DNA of 64,000 nt from Chara braunii (taxonomy: Eukaryota; Streptophyta; Charophyceae; Charales; Characeae): positions 3,480,642 to 3,544,641 of the forward strand of contig BFEA01000053.1 of the NCBI GenBank assembly GCA_003427395.1, read 5' to 3'. The notes beneath the pieces were generated by a model that saw only the letters and a program-made list of their open reading frames with translations, did not search any database and had not been told where the DNA came from. How positions within the stretch are numbered: position 1 is the first letter of the stretch; the number at the start of each line of letters is the position of its first letter. The position numbers were made by a program, and so were the translations under genes. Positions 11,020 through 22,643 of the stretch are shown here, in pieces.

Positions 11020-11620
11020 GGACATGTGGGTGGAAAGGATGTGGAACCCGATAAGAGAATAAGAGGGATGGGACAACATAGCCGAGGGGAATGTGGAGTC
11101 CCTCGAGACGATCTGCCCGTCCCAAAAAGGCTGACACCTGTTTTGCGTAACGCTAGCATCCGGACAGGATCCGATGTGGATCTTAGGAGAGGCCGAGCAA
11201 TGAACTCACTGCAAGGCGGAGGAGTTCGCCAACGAAGGATGGGATGGGATTAGCGACCGAGTTGTAATGGGATAATCGGAGGAGCTCAGGCTGCCATGTC
11301 AATTAGCCCAGGCTTGGGTACCATACTTTGTGGCAGACTGGTTCGGGGGATACAGACATATTTGCAGGGTAGTGGAGTCCCTAGATGAGATAAACCTGAA
11401 ATTTTCATGGTTGATCGACGAATTCTACAAGATCTTGTTGGAAGAGGGGTCTTTCTACGTTGATAGAGCTAAGGAGGTCATGGACATTTTGAAAGTTGTT
11501 AGGGACGACCGAACCAAGGTGGACGATGAAACGAAGGATGTTATACTTCGTCCTGAGGTGGCAACAACCCCCTCGTACGTAGGCGACGTGTTCCTGTTGT
11601 TTGAAGTCCTGTGGTTTTGA
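11020..11620 (+). pseudogene. Family F unit B, locus 1 (partial)
   Basis: The N-terminal half is broken, but a VESLETICPSQKG motif near 11090-11130 lines up with VTRTLYLPEIGW of unit D. The C-terminal half is an open 96-codon frame (11330-11620) with GGYRHICRVVESL, FYKILLEEGSF, AKEVMDILKVV and TPSYVGDVFLLFE, matching the GGV, LExGxF, ExxxIL and TYxxDVxxLFE positions of unit C. It lacks the acidic tail. The same unit in locus 2 (37337-38316) is recognisable as DNA but carries an inverted-repeat insertion. Function unknown. Confidence 0.45.
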
Positions 11621-11829
11621 TTAAAAAACAAATTGTGCTCGAGCGAGTAGGGCATCGATGGGAAACAAGTAGAGGATCGGAGTATGAAGGAGGTAGGGGC
11701 AAGACAAAAGACGAGTGTACAATAGGAGGAAGACTGTTGTGAAAAGTAGGAAGACTAAGAGAAAGGCGTGAAACTTTAGTGGATACAATTGCAGACTACA
11801 GGCCGTGAAAACAAGGAAGGCGCCATACA

Positions 11830-12597
11830 ATGGGCCAAAAACGGACGCTCTGGGAGGAAAAACCACTTAGGATCTTGCCGCCTCGGGAAACTGATGGTAG
11901 GACGGAGATAAGCACGCTAGCAAGAAGCGGAGTAAGCAACACGGTAATGGACAGGGTAGGAATAAAACTTGCGAAAGATACGGTATATCTGATAGTAGAG
12001 CTAGAATTGTGTGCGAGGGGAGAACTTGGGGGCGTAAACCTGGATCTTCCAGGACGCGTCCACGCCAAAGGCTCGTTGTACCTGTGATGACGCACCTTTG
12101 GGATCACATTGGAATCCACGGACGACCCCCTGTACATGTTTGAAGGGGCTTGGCAGATAACATGGCGAGAACGATTCGAGTTTGTGGACCCCGAGTGGGA
12201 TGACGTGACGGTCGAAGTTTGAATCGGCATGGCAGGAACCTTCACCCTGCCAAATGAAAACATACAAATGAGATTGCCACCTTTCCTGTTGCAATGGATG
12301 GGGGGCGTGGAACACGTGAAGCATGCAGTAACAATATTAGCCAGTTTGAAATTTGAGGAAGCCATGTTGTATCGAGAGAAATATCGAGCCTTCTTAGAGA
12401 TGGGGTCATTTGAGGAAGAGCAAGAGCACGAAGTACTGGGCATACTGCGCGCAACTGTAACAACAAGACTAAGGATCCCACGAATCAGTGACGAGGTCAT
12501 ATGGAGGGTCATTGGGCGAGAAGTAAGTTGCGGACTGACCTACATACTCGACGTGTATCGGCTATTCGAGCTACCAGAGGAAGATGTAATCTTATAG
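11830..12597 (+). pseudogene. Family F unit C, locus 1
   Basis: This unit opens with an ILPPRETDGRTEI segment, then RVGIKLAKDTVYLIVELE and HAKGSLYL, where one stop (12085-12087) interrupts. In frame afterwards come DDPLYMFEGAWQITWRERFEF and DDVTVEV, another stop, then a clean 122-codon stretch from 12229 with MRLPPFLLQWMGGVEHVKHAV, YRAFLEMGSFEEEQ, GILRA and LTYILDVYRLFELPEEDVIL. The locus 2 copy (38556-39700) aligns through the whole length and is open exactly where this one is stopped, so both derive from one continuous ancestral frame of about 250 codons. Family unrecognised. Confidence 0.55.
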
Positions 12598-12773
12598 TGA
12601 GGAAAGAAACAAGGACGATGGTAATAGCATGACAGAAAGAATGAAGAGACAAAATGGTAGGGAGATAGCAAGCAGATCTTTGAAGCATAAAGGAAGCCGG
12701 GATATATTTACTTTCCTTTCTGGACCATGGAGGAGCTCGCCGACCGACAATGGTGATAAGGCGTGTCTGAACG

Positions 12774-13526
12774 ATGCAACAACCCACGCACCCTCACGTA
12801 CCTATGGAGAACGGTAGTGGGTGGGAAGTGTCACTCCCCGCGAGCTACGAAGTTCGAGGGATCGATGTGAAATGGCGGGTTGTGACCTTGGGGAAAAACA
12901 ACGTTTTCGTGATGGTGGAATGTTTGTGGAGCGGCATGAGGTTCAATCGAGGACCGAGTGAAGACCTGTATACCGACATGTGGGTGACCAGAACTTTGTA
13001 CCTGCCTGAGATCGGGTGGCAATTGCTAGGGATCGAGATGGCCTAGGGGCAAGGGCTATTGCCAATTTCTCGACGGGCGGCTCAGGCATTAGCACGGATA
13101 GGCCAAAAAATTCGGTGGAGGATAAACGTGGGGCTGCGGACTAGGGTGGAAGTAGGAGAATGGCGGGGGTTTAGGGCCCCGTTAACTCAGTTACGATGTC
13201 AAGTACCACGGTTTATGATAAACTTAATCTTCGGAAGTCTCTCAAGGGCGAGGGACCTCGTCCGTGGCATGGGTACACCATTTTCAGCCTAGACGATTGG
13301 AATTTTTTATGACGTATCGATAGCCCACGGACCGTTCTGGGGAAATAGGGCTCGGGAACTGCTAGAGCTCATCGACATTCTGGTGTTTGGGATACCACGG
13401 CTGGTCTATTCAGAATATGAGTCGATAATCCTATGAAAAATAGAGATGGGGGAGAACTACATTGAGGGGGTGGCCCAATTATTTCAGGAACCCGCCGAAC
13501 AGGCAGAACCCGAGGAGCCAGTGTGA
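12774..13526 (+). pseudogene. Family F unit D, locus 1
   Basis: The N-terminal frame (from about 12792) reads WEVSLPASYEVRGIDVKWRV, VTLGKNNVFVMVE, WSGMRFNRGPSEDLY and TDMWVTRTLYLPEIGWQLLGIEMA, then stops. The following frame carries FRAPLTQLRCQVPRFMINLIFG (13059-13292). The C-terminal part is frameshifted and has one stop: FFYDVSIAHGPFWGN, ARELLELIDILVFGIPR, then IEMGENYIEGVAQLFQEPAEQAEPEEPV. The locus 2 copy at 39874-40615 matches closely and is broken at different places in the C-terminal part. The acidic end resembles that of unit A. Function unknown. Confidence 0.5.
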
Positions 13527-16500
13527 AAAATGCAGAGAAGGTGGCCTAGTGGGAATAAAATATCACGTATTATTGTGCAGAGGCAAGGATAATATTCGCT
13601 AGGAGACAACAGCTGAAATCCTATTCTATCTAAGAAAAGATTGAGAAAGGACTAGGATAACCGCTATAGCCAAAATCGTTTACAGGTGTCCTTGGGCAGG
13701 AAAATAAAAGGTTGACCCTAAGCAAAAGTAGGGACCCACTTCACCAGAACACACCGCCTGTGATCCGATGCACAGTTGTATTGAGTATGAAGCCAGATCA
13801 ATGGGCTTATCGGAAGAGCGAATGAGTGTTATTACATAAGCCAAAAGAGGGATGGACCCATAACGGGGAGGTTATAAGGCAAACAACAAGACTTAGGACC
13901 TAGAAATCCTAAGAACCTTGAAAGGCCTGCCCCTGGGAATTTTGTTTTTACTATGTGCAGGTTTAGACAAAGATGGCAACATAGGACGGGGTTGTAGTGG
14001 TTGGCGCCTGCCCTCATGGCGGCATCCTTTCTCCATTCTTGAAAATGCACAACGCATGGATGCATGTGAGACTGTCATCTGCCTCCATGCACGACTTTTG
14101 TCGCTTGTTAGTTGACCCTGGGATATCAAGAGCTGGCTGTTGTGTGTCGCTCTGTTTCTTGAGGGTGTAATCAGTGTCGCCTCCTGTTGGCCTGCTGAAA
14201 TTAGTGAGGGCAAAAGATTGAACCCCCACGTGACTTGCTATGAGAAGGGGACTGTGTGTGAAAGCGTGTGCCAGCGTGAGTGAGTGCGAGAAGAGGAGTC
14301 GAATGCGGGAATGAAGTGCGAGCACAAGACGCCCGAGAGATTACGGGTCATTGTGAATACCGACTCCGCCTATAAGATGTGGCGATCACCAATGAGCGCG
14401 TGTATAGTACACAAAACCTAGTTGGTAGTGAGAGAGAGAAGGCGCGGGCAAGGGTTGAGTTCAACAACCACATTTGATGCCACTAACTATGACAATATTT
14501 TTCTCCCTCCCCTTTCCTCTCTTTCTCCTCTCTCAATCTCCGCGTGATCGGCAGTGATGATCGGAATCACATCCAGTTCCCCTCTCTTGTCGGTAACTAA
14601 TGGTAGACGAAAGCTTCAGTGAAAGTGATGAGGGAACGGACACCATGAACGGGGTTAGCTGCGAGTCGAGAGGAGAGTGAAAATGGACATGTGCACATAT
14701 ATTTCAGAATGTGAGTGTCGAGTGGAGTATGGGCTAGCATCGACTTCTCCTAGTCTAGTTAACTAGTGAATGAGTATCTTGGCAGTATGCAGATCCTGGC
14801 CAGTGTTTGAGAGAAGCGTCGGGCAATATTGCGTGGGACCGCCCACCACGGTTGATGTTTCCCCTTTTCCCCAGATGTGACTGACTTGCGGCAACGATGT
14901 TGAAGAGAGGTCACAGGACATAGTAAGTGTTAAGGCGTGTTAAGTAATGTGCGACATCTGAATGCTGGCGAGTGGCACGCATGTTGGGCGAGAAACATGC
15001 GTTACTGAGGACGATGTCTGAGAGAACACGGAAGATGGTATGTATGGAGGATAACTCTGTGGACATCTGTGCGTTTCGGAGCTTACTCGCCGCGTTAGTG
15101 CAATGATCATCTACCTTGGCCGTCGCCCTTGCTTCGACCACTGTTACTAGTAACTGGTACTGGGCACTGCCAATCAAGTAAGGCGCGAGAGTTCAGAAGA
15201 GTTAGAGTTGTGGATGGGTATTGATAGGGACTAGTAACTGGTACTGGGTAACCCATCACATTCCACAATGCGGTCACCACCGGTTACAGAAGGGTATTAC
15301 CATTTACAAGGAGCCTTTGATGAGAGGCTTACCGACTGTGAGTAAAAATGCTCAGGCAATAAGGTCCAGGGTACTCTCTTTCTTGTACTAGCGGATTATG
15401 ATCGACGCAACCTATTCAAGGCGTCATGGTCTTCTATCAACCCCTAAGTAATGTATTGAAACATTAGACTCTTGCAGTCGATCTAACCCACCATATCTAG
15501 CATGTACCATGGATGACAGTTCGGCGGTAACAGGCGTGGAAGGCGGTGATGTTATCTAATCAGTGTGATTTGTCCTTTACTGATCAGGGTCGTGGAGGCA
15601 AGAGACTTTTCTAAAATTCGAAGCTGTCAAATTGGCTATTCAGATAAGATTACGAAAAGTATCTCAAGCTTTCCTTTCCGAATTATGTGTGTTTCACCCT
15701 CTCCCCTCTCCTTTGCTTGTTTGGGCTACTTGCGGAAATTTTTAATTGGGGCCTCGTTTTCTTGTCATTGTGAAGTAGTATGAATAACTTGGATTTCTCT
15801 TCTCTCATAAGTTTTCTCTCCTATGGTGTTTGTTGATTGGGTCTCGCAGGGCAAGCCATTGAAGACGAGTCAGCTGACACGTAGTAATAGGGAGAAGGAG
15901 GCCGAGACTTTCGCACGTTGTTGATGGACAAGAAACATTTTGTGTTGCGAAGAATAGCGTACTTATTGGCAAAATTTCGGTTAAATGGTGACTAAAGAAA
16001 GGAACAGGTGGGGGATAAGGATAAGACTTTGTGCACAAGCCCTGAGTCAAAGTCGACATGAGAGGTAGTCATCGTCCAACTTTTAAAAGTCATTTCATTC
16101 GGAGTTCTCTCCTACTCTCCCTGAACGAACTCGCTTCAGCCTTGGAAGTGTCCTTCTATGAATTCCCTGACGCTAGTATTGTGAGAACACATCTTCATTC
16201 GGGGGCAAAACTGCAAATATACCCCATTTGAATTGTTGAAAATTATAGGCATGCCCGTTTTGCCCTAGGATGAAGCTGTGTAATTGTTTGTGGTTTCGAT
16301 TGAATGGTACGAAAGGCTCTCTCCCGGGGTACAACCTGGCAGATATCCTATAGATTCGTGTGGAGCCGCTCTCGATCTTCTCCTCGCGGTAATCGACAAA
16401 GGCTTGAAGTCCTCCTTAACTAAATCTATTTGAGTTAAACCAACTACCTTGAGTTCGGTTTGGATATTTCTGCTAAGAATTGTCCCATCGAGAAGGGTCT

Positions 16501-17940
16501 CTTTGCTTGAGCTTGGGACTGCTAACGAACCTCACTCTCGTAATTTACAGTACCAATTCACTGTCCACTCATTCATATCAGTTGTCCTCGTATCTGTCGA
16601 GCGGGGTACCGCACTGCATAGGACCCTCACACAAAATAGTGCCTTTGATAGACGCAGAGTCACTGATACTCAGACTTGTTGCGGTCGGCTCGGGTGAGTC
16701 GTAGGGCTCTTGTGCTGGACATATAGTTCCCTGGTTGATGTCACACAATTAGTGAGCACAGTTCTCCTCTCCATTCTGTAATCAAAGCCTTGGAAAGAGT
16801 ATTGTGTGTGCAAATAATCGAGATTGAGGGCTATGCCAAGCTTGGACCTGCAGCTCAAATGGGTCGCACGAATCAAGTGTGAACTAGACTTACTCGTTAA
16901 ACTAATTATCGGGGGTTGGGCGCGGTAAGTAAACACGACCGCGCCGTGCTCCCTGAACGGAAGTCATAATCGAGCAGGGCATTGCGGAAGAGTAAAAACT
17001 GCTCACCACACCATCACAACAAGAGGCAGACGAAACCCGCTCCTTTCCTTCCGAGCAGACTGATCAGAAACCTCTCTGAGAAAAATATGAGGTATGCGGG
17101 ATGTTAGTAGTCAAGGGCATTGTCAACAGAGACAACGACGGATGGTTGAGGGAACTTGAGGGAGTGAGATACTTGAAGAGATCGAAACTTGCAGAAAGCT
17201 ACAAAGAGAAGTCATGGCAGGGGAAGTGAGAGGCTATCATAAATTTACTGGAAACATATTCTATATTTATGGATCTGGCGGACAATTGCACAACAGAGTT
17301 TGATCCATTGAGACGACCCAGAAAACAAAAGAAATGATCAGCGCTCAGTGAGACTGGGGCGAGATTTACTCTAAATGTCTTATATTGCGTACATCAAAAT
17401 TGGGCTCTGGTAATCAGGGCTGACTGTCTCGAGCTTCCCATCAACCTATTCTCAAAGGGACCCTAATCTGCAGATGCTTCCATCATAGGCACTCAGGTTT
17501 ATCCTAACACCCATCATAGCTCATGAGTGCGATTCGACCCCTTTCAACTCAGTGCGCTTGTGTTGACTTCTCGCAACCAACTGCCTCGAGGCTGTTGTTG
17601 CTCCACTATTCAGACCTCACTTCAACATTCTATTACCAGTGAAACACAACCAGCGTTGAGGCACTCGGCTATCACTAAGCATCCTCATTAACTTACTATC
17701 TTGAGACTATAAATGGTTTCCATTCTGAGTGCGGAACTCACTAAGTCTGCTTGCAGTTCGTTCTGGCCATGACCTGGATCACAAGGGTGGAGATAATAAT
17801 AAAGGACTAAGAGATTCTTGTGACTAAGTGTGAAGTTAATACGGATAAGCATGAGAACTGGGAGGATGAGGCTATCCGAAGTTTGGAGAATCTGAGAATG
17901 GTTTTGAAATAAAGTGCAATTCGGAGAATAAAGGAGGAAA
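13527..17940. other. No gene recognised; short direct repeat
   Basis: About 4.4 kb without a supportable gene. Scattered ORFs of 60-106 codons show no motif and no second copy. A 19-bp sequence, ACTAGTAACTGGTACTGGG, occurs at about 15146 and again at about 15229. TGTGCAG occurs near 13954, similar to the motif seen after family F units. Confidence 0.4.
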
Positions 17941-18189
17941 ATTACATTGAATACGTGTTCTCCTTTCGTGAGCAGGATAGTAAGTTACACAACTCTGGCG
18001 CATTGCTAGAGACGGTGGAGCAGGTCAGGGCAAGGCTCAGATGACCTCGGAAGCATCCAAGCTTCCCCATCAGAATTTCAGATGCCAAACATCGGTTGAC
18101 AGACATCAGTATTAAGTCACAAGTTTGCATTGAGTTACTACTCCGACAACATTCATTCATCTGAGCTATCATAAAGCATCAATCAGATT

Positions 18190-18950
18190 TAATCGGGTGA
18201 TCAGTCATTTTCACTTGTTCCAGAGATCATTTTCAGTTAGACGGTGTTCCCCTTCAAAGACACTAGACCGGTTTCAGTCGTCATCGCAACACATGAGTGC
18301 AGTTCAATCATTCTCAATCCAGGAGGCTGTTCTGATCTCAACAGGATCGCCTCCAGAGATGCCTTCCAGTATCTTTGTAGTTCACACCGAGTTCGCAGAG
18401 GAAACAGTCCATGACCTGAGGTCCTACGTGAAGAAAGGCAAAGAGAGTCATGAGCATCTCGACTAAGTCTGGATCTCGGCGGTCAAATACCTTGAAGAAA
18501 GAGAAAGAGAGCTTGATGAGAGTGGAACAAAGCTGATTCGTAGTTTCGGACCCTGGCTGTACACCGATTTAATCAGGTGATCAATCATTTTCACTTGTTC
18601 TAGAGATCATTTTCGGTTAGACGGTGTTCCCATTCACAGACACTAGATCAGTTTCGGTCATCATCGCAACACATGAGTGCAGTTCAATCATTCTCAATCC
18701 AGGAGGCTATTCTGACCAGTCTCAACAGGATCGCCTCCAGAGATGCCTGCCAGTATCTTTGTAGTTCACACCGAGTTCGCAGAGGAAACAGTCCATGACC
18801 TCATGTCCTACATGAAGAAAGGCAAAGAGACTCATGAACATCTCGACTCAATCTGGATCTCGGCGGTCAAATACCTTGAAGAAAATGAAAGAGAGCTTGA
18901 TGAGAGTGGGACAAAGATGATTCGTAGTTTCAGACCCATGCTCTACACCG
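18190..18950 (+). repeat. Tandem duplication of about 376 bp
   Basis: 18190-18565 and 18575-18950 are near-identical direct copies. Both contain CACTTGTTC, AGACGGTGTTCCC, CAACACATGAGTGCAG, CAGGATCGCCTCCAGAGATG and the coding start of the following gene. The second copy has a 4-bp insertion just upstream of the ATG. Confidence 0.85.
18358..18556 (+). pseudogene. Truncated upstream copy of the 18743 gene
   Basis: The reading frame from the ATG at 18358 begins MPSSIFVVHTEFAEETVHDL and matches the start of the 18743 gene almost residue for residue. It ends at a TAA after SHEHLD (18464-18466) where the downstream copy has TCA, then continues with readable but unused codons to 18556, where the duplication ends. 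It is a tandem-duplication relic. Confidence 0.7.
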
Positions 18951-19300
18951 ACTACCCTAAGCCTCCCGTACCTTTCATCCTCACAGATGGTTCTTGTTGG
19001 GGAGACTTGGTAGATTTAGCCAAGAGGCACATCTCTCCAGCTAAGATTGACTATGAGGCTGTGACCGAACCATCCGAGTTTCAGCATCTAAGGCGTGGGA
19101 TTTTCTCCCAGCCATATCTTCCTATTCTATACGAGGAATTATGTGCTATGGTTGACTTCCGTGTCATGGGTCTCGGGTGGAAGTGTTCAGAGCTTGCAGG
19201 ATTTAGGTGGCTCTTTATTCAGAAGCCTCAACCTCAGAAAGTACGAGAACTTGGTTCGAGGCACAGGAAGCGCACAACAAAAACAAAAATGAGAGATTGA
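18743..19300 (+). CDS. Hypothetical protein, 185 residues
   Basis: The open frame starts MPASIFVVHTEFAEETVHDL, continues with a charged helical stretch (MKKGKETHEHLD, YLEENERELDES) and a middle DYPKPPVPFILTDGSCWGDL segment, and ends in a very basic tail (RHRKRTTKTK). No signal peptide, membrane segment or known domain was recognised. The start is supported by its conservation in the tandem copy at 18358. The last 104 bp of the frame and about 395 bp downstream lie in the 499-bp segment repeated at 28443-28941. It may be a real gene or an exon. Function unknown. Confidence 0.5.
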   Translation: MPASIFVVHTEFAEETVHDLMSYMKKGKETHEHLDSIWISAVKYLEENERELDESGTKMIRSFRPMLYTDYPKPPVPFILTDGSCWGDLVDLAKRHISPAKIDYEAVTEPSEFQHLRRGIFSQPYLPILYEELCAMVDFRVMGLGWKCSELAGFRWLFIQKPQPQKVRELGSRHRKRTTKTKMRD

Positions 19301-19695
19301 GTGTATGACCCGAAGGGATGAGTGAGGACTCTTGACGAGTGCTGCCCATGATCCCTTCATGTGTACTTTCTGAGATCATTTTGAGTTTCCATTCTTCCCT
19401 TATTTATCCTTACCTTTGCTCGGGTCATATGCATTGGCTTGCTTGATGATTGTATTTTCGGATATTCCTGTCACAGTTTTAAAAATTAGTAAATTGGCAA
19501 ATTGATGTATGCATGACACACCAGAGTTTTATGATTATTATCTGCATGATCTTAGCTGTTCCGAATCAAAATAAAAGAGTCCTAAGACCGGGACCGACGA
19601 GGATTGCAATTGAAGGATTTCGCTCGAAGCCGGACGCACACAACAGGAAGGGATTTGCTATATTTATTTATTTTTTTATTGCAGACAAGCATAAA
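19197..19695. repeat. 499-bp direct repeat, left copy
   Basis: Runs from CAGGATTTAGG to ACAAGCATAAA and abuts the left LTR of the chromovirus (one T between). It is repeated at 28443-28941 immediately beyond the right LTR, with the same length and about 20 substitutions by eye, some of them transversions. Confidence 0.92.
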
Positions 19696-19696
19696 T

Positions 19697-20601
19697 TGCA
19701 AGGAAGATGAGCAATAGCGAACTTCAGCAATTAAACAGCATCATACATATGAGTCCAGATAGTCGTGACCTCGAACCAACAACAGAATTGCATCACGAGA
19801 ATCACCAAATAAGAACACATCAAGAGTTCATAATTGACAATGCTGAAATAGTCCCATCATCATCAACAAAGAACCAGAGTTGATATCCTATCTGGCGCTC
19901 GGCGCCCAAACTATATGTGGCAGATCCTATCTAGCCTATACTACGAAGCCGAAAGATGACGTCAACAACATTCCCGAAGTACGAGCATATGGCGACCAAT
20001 GTCGCACGCTTCCAGCACCAGGTATGTCTCGCGCTACACTCACAACCTCGTTCCCCAACTCACAGATGCCACTAGCACCCAAGGACCACCCTACGCCTCA
20101 CCCAGGTTACAGCAGCGCAGCTCGACTATGGCTGCGTGCTCCTTCCCTGCTCGCCCGTGAGAGCGTAGGCGCCAGCCAGCAAATAGCGCAGCATGCAGCC
20201 AACACCCGAATCCCCAATGAGGAGGCAGGCCCTTCCCTATATCGAAGTGGCCTGCCTGTGTCCAGTCCCAGGAAGCTTCCAGTAGGCCCCGGTAGCCTGA
20301 GGCACAGCACGACGAGAGCAGGCCTTGGGCCTGGAGTGGTTGCATGTGCCCAACTGCCTTCGGCCTGTGTTTGGCCCGATACCTGTATCCAGCCCAGGGC
20401 CTGCTTCACATACATTCACACAGGTGGCCCAGGGCCTGGGTTCACTCAACCAACTGGCACTGCGCAACTGCCTGAATTTCCTTGAGTTGCGTGGTGGCCA
20501 GAAAAGGGCCCTGAGGGCCTCGTCGAGCCTGCCTTCACTTAGGGTGGCCGACGGGCTGCAAAATGGGGCCTTATGGGGCTCATAGAGGCACTGGCCTCGC
20601 A
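19697..20601 (-). repeat. 3' LTR of the chromovirus
   Basis: A 905-bp terminal repeat with TG...CA ends on either strand. It matches 27521-28442 throughout. Over the first ~340 bp (left end) I count 14 differences between the two LTRs, all transitions, about 4 percent. Confidence 0.93.
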
Positions 20602-20614
20602 TTCCGTCCTCCTT
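20602..20614 (-). other. Polypurine tract of the chromovirus
   Basis: On the minus strand AAGGAGGACGGAA directly precedes the 3' LTR. This is the expected position for the plus-strand primer of reverse transcription; one C interrupts the purine run. Confidence 0.6.
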
Positions 20615-20638
20615 AGCTTCAACAGTCCTCTGAGAAGC

Positions 20639-20881
20639 TCAATCTTCGATCATAGGGCGCTTTCCCTTCTGCAAAGATCTCTCGTATTGGGTTACAACTT
20701 GAGGAGCGGTCTGGATGAGCTCTTCCCTGGTGAACCAGCGGTCCTACTTTGGATCAGTGTAATGCCGGAACCGAACGTGGTACTGCAGCTTCGGTTTCGG
20801 AGGGTATCCACTGCCTGCTGGTCTTGATACCGACAACTCTCTGTGATCCACAATATCATCGATGTCCACCGCTCCATCCAT
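20639..20881 (-). pseudogene. Chromodomain-like C-terminal tail of integrase
   Basis: A frame of 81 codons, shifted relative to the integrase frame, begins MDGAVDIDDIVDHREL and continues with KLQYHVRFRHYTDPK, a TAG (20744-20746), then DRWFTREELI. The pattern of an acidic ID-x-I-x-D-x-R start, a YxVRFR strand and a WFTREEL end resembles the targeting chromodomain at the C-terminus of chromovirus integrases. The frameshift near 20880 and the stop mean it is no longer joined to the integrase. Confidence 0.6.
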
Positions 20882-20899
20882 GGTTGGGGCAGCATTGAG

Positions 20900-22332
20900 C
20901 GACGAAATGGAAACTGGTCAGTATCTTTGAAAGGTGCCAGCTTGGAGGCGTGAAAGACAGGGTAAGTACGAAGATGACCAGGGATCCGGACAACATAAGA
21001 TGGCCCATCCGGATCTGTCCCAACGATATCCAAGACTTCCCAGGGTCCAAAGTACTGGGGCATGAGTTTGCGGGAGATCCCCTGCTCCTGTCCCAGTTCG
21101 GGCGACTTAACCCAGACCCTATCCCCAACCTGAAATGTAGAAGGCCGGCGGTGTCTATTTTCAGACTCTATCATTGCAGCCTGCGCCCTCTGCATCTGTT
21201 CTACAGCCTGCTGCATCTTCTGTTCATAACGGTAAGCAAATTCCAAGGTACCTGGTGTAGCAGTTGTTTGATTCTCGGGAAGAAGAAAGTCTAGGGGCGG
21301 TCTAGGCTTGAATGCTAGCAGTAAGCTATTTGGGCTCACCCTGGTGGCGCTGTGCACAACGTTGTTGTACAAGCTGGTGATGAGAGCAAGCTTTTCATCC
21401 CAGTCCACCTGGTTGGGCTTGATGTAATGCCTCAACAGGTGTTGTACAGCGCGGTTCAGTTGCTCAGCCTGACTGTTGGCCTCTAGGTGATTCCCAGAAG
21501 TCATCTGCAACTGACTTCCCTGCTCTGCAGCAGCGGCCTTCCACAACTCGCTGGTGAACCAGACATCCCTGTCACTAATAATAGACTTCGGGAAACCAAA
21601 GTCCCTGACCCAGTTCTCTTTAAACATTCTGATCACGTACTCCGTTCTGGCTGTTTCCGACATTGCCACTAACCTAGCATACTTGTTAAATTTATCCACG
21701 ATGACGAAGATGTGTCGCATCCCACTCTTGCTGGTGATCAGAGTATCCATGAAGTCCATGGACAGACTCTCACCAGGCCGTTCAGAAATCGGAAGGGGCT
21801 TCAGGAGCCCAAGAGGAGCCTGAGTATGGGGCTTGTCTCTTTGACATACCTGACAAGTCTCCACGTACAGCTGGGCATCTCGCATCACCGTGGGCCACCA
21901 GAACCGCTGCAGCAGATTGGCTGCGGTCTTCTTGTACCCAAAATGACCAGTGGCATCATGACACTCTCCTAAAAACAAACTACGCAAAGACTCGCTACTT
22001 GGGACACACAATCGTTTATTCCCCTCCTTCTGAAGGAACAACAAGCCATTGACCAACTCAAACTCGGCAGAGGTCTTCTTGTCCTTTGCCTGGAGTCTAC
22101 GTATGATCTCGGACATAAACTGGTCCTCGCGATAGGCTTCCACCAAGGACTGAGTAACATAGTCCGTCAGATTAAACTCAGTAATCAGCGCACCTGAGAA
22201 ATCAGGTCTACGAGACAAGGCATCCACAACCTTGTTGTACTCCCCTTTCAGATACTGAGGGTCAAAGTCATACTGCTCAATGACTTCGATCCAACGCTTG
22301 AGGGTGTCAGAAAGTACAGGCTGGGTTCTCAT
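20900..22332 (-). pseudogene. Integrase and end of RNase H (chromovirus pol)
   Basis: The 546-codon frame starts inside the RNase H region (RWIEVIEQYDFDPQYLKG, then DALSRRPDF). The integrase has its zinc-binding HHCC domain (ECHDATGHFGYKKT, CQVCQRDK), the catalytic core with D in LSMDFMDTL, D in IISDRDVWFTSELW and E in AEQLNRAVQHLLRHY, and the C-terminal strand domain (FQVGDRVWVKSPEL, MPQYFGPWEVLDIVG, HLRTYPVFHASKLAPFK). The usual HPQTDGQTE sequence before the catalytic E is altered to HLEANSQAE. Beyond about 20880 the frame is out of register with the chromodomain. Confidence 0.92.
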
Positions 22333-22640
22333 CCATCTCAGGGTTTGATGATCGGTCCTGAGGATGAAGAATCTCCCAAGGAGATAGTGTCTCCAATGGG
22401 TCAGAGCCTTGTAAGTTCCTTCTCATAGGCGGACTTAGCCAACTTCTGAGACGACATTTTCTTAGACATGTACTCTACAGGCCTCAACTTTTGCCCCTCC
22501 TGTTGCGCGATCATGGCGCCAATGCCATATTGGCTGGCGTCCGTGGTGACTATGAACGGCTTGTCAGGATCAGAAAGTTTCAAGACCTCGTAGTGTGTCA
22601 ACGCATGCTTCAAATGTTTGAAAGCAGCCTCGCACTCATC
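22170..22640 (-). pseudogene. RNase H domain (chromovirus pol)
   Basis: The frame 22613-22401 reads LKHALTHYEVLKLSDPDKPF, then IVTTDASQYGIGAMIAQQ with the first catalytic D, then SAYEKEL. A frameshift near 22410 moves the continuation (THWRHYLLGRFFILRTDHQTLRWM) to the integrase frame. The stop that separates this domain from reverse transcriptase is a TGA at 22644-22646 where relatives carry W in PW-x-W-TDECEAAF. Confidence 0.88.
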
Positions 22641-22643
22641 TGT

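Noticed and set aside
19880-20602. Several frames of 100-200 codons on both strands, repeated at 27704-28443
   Set aside because: They lie inside the LTRs, and the match at both places is LTR duplication, not a gene family.
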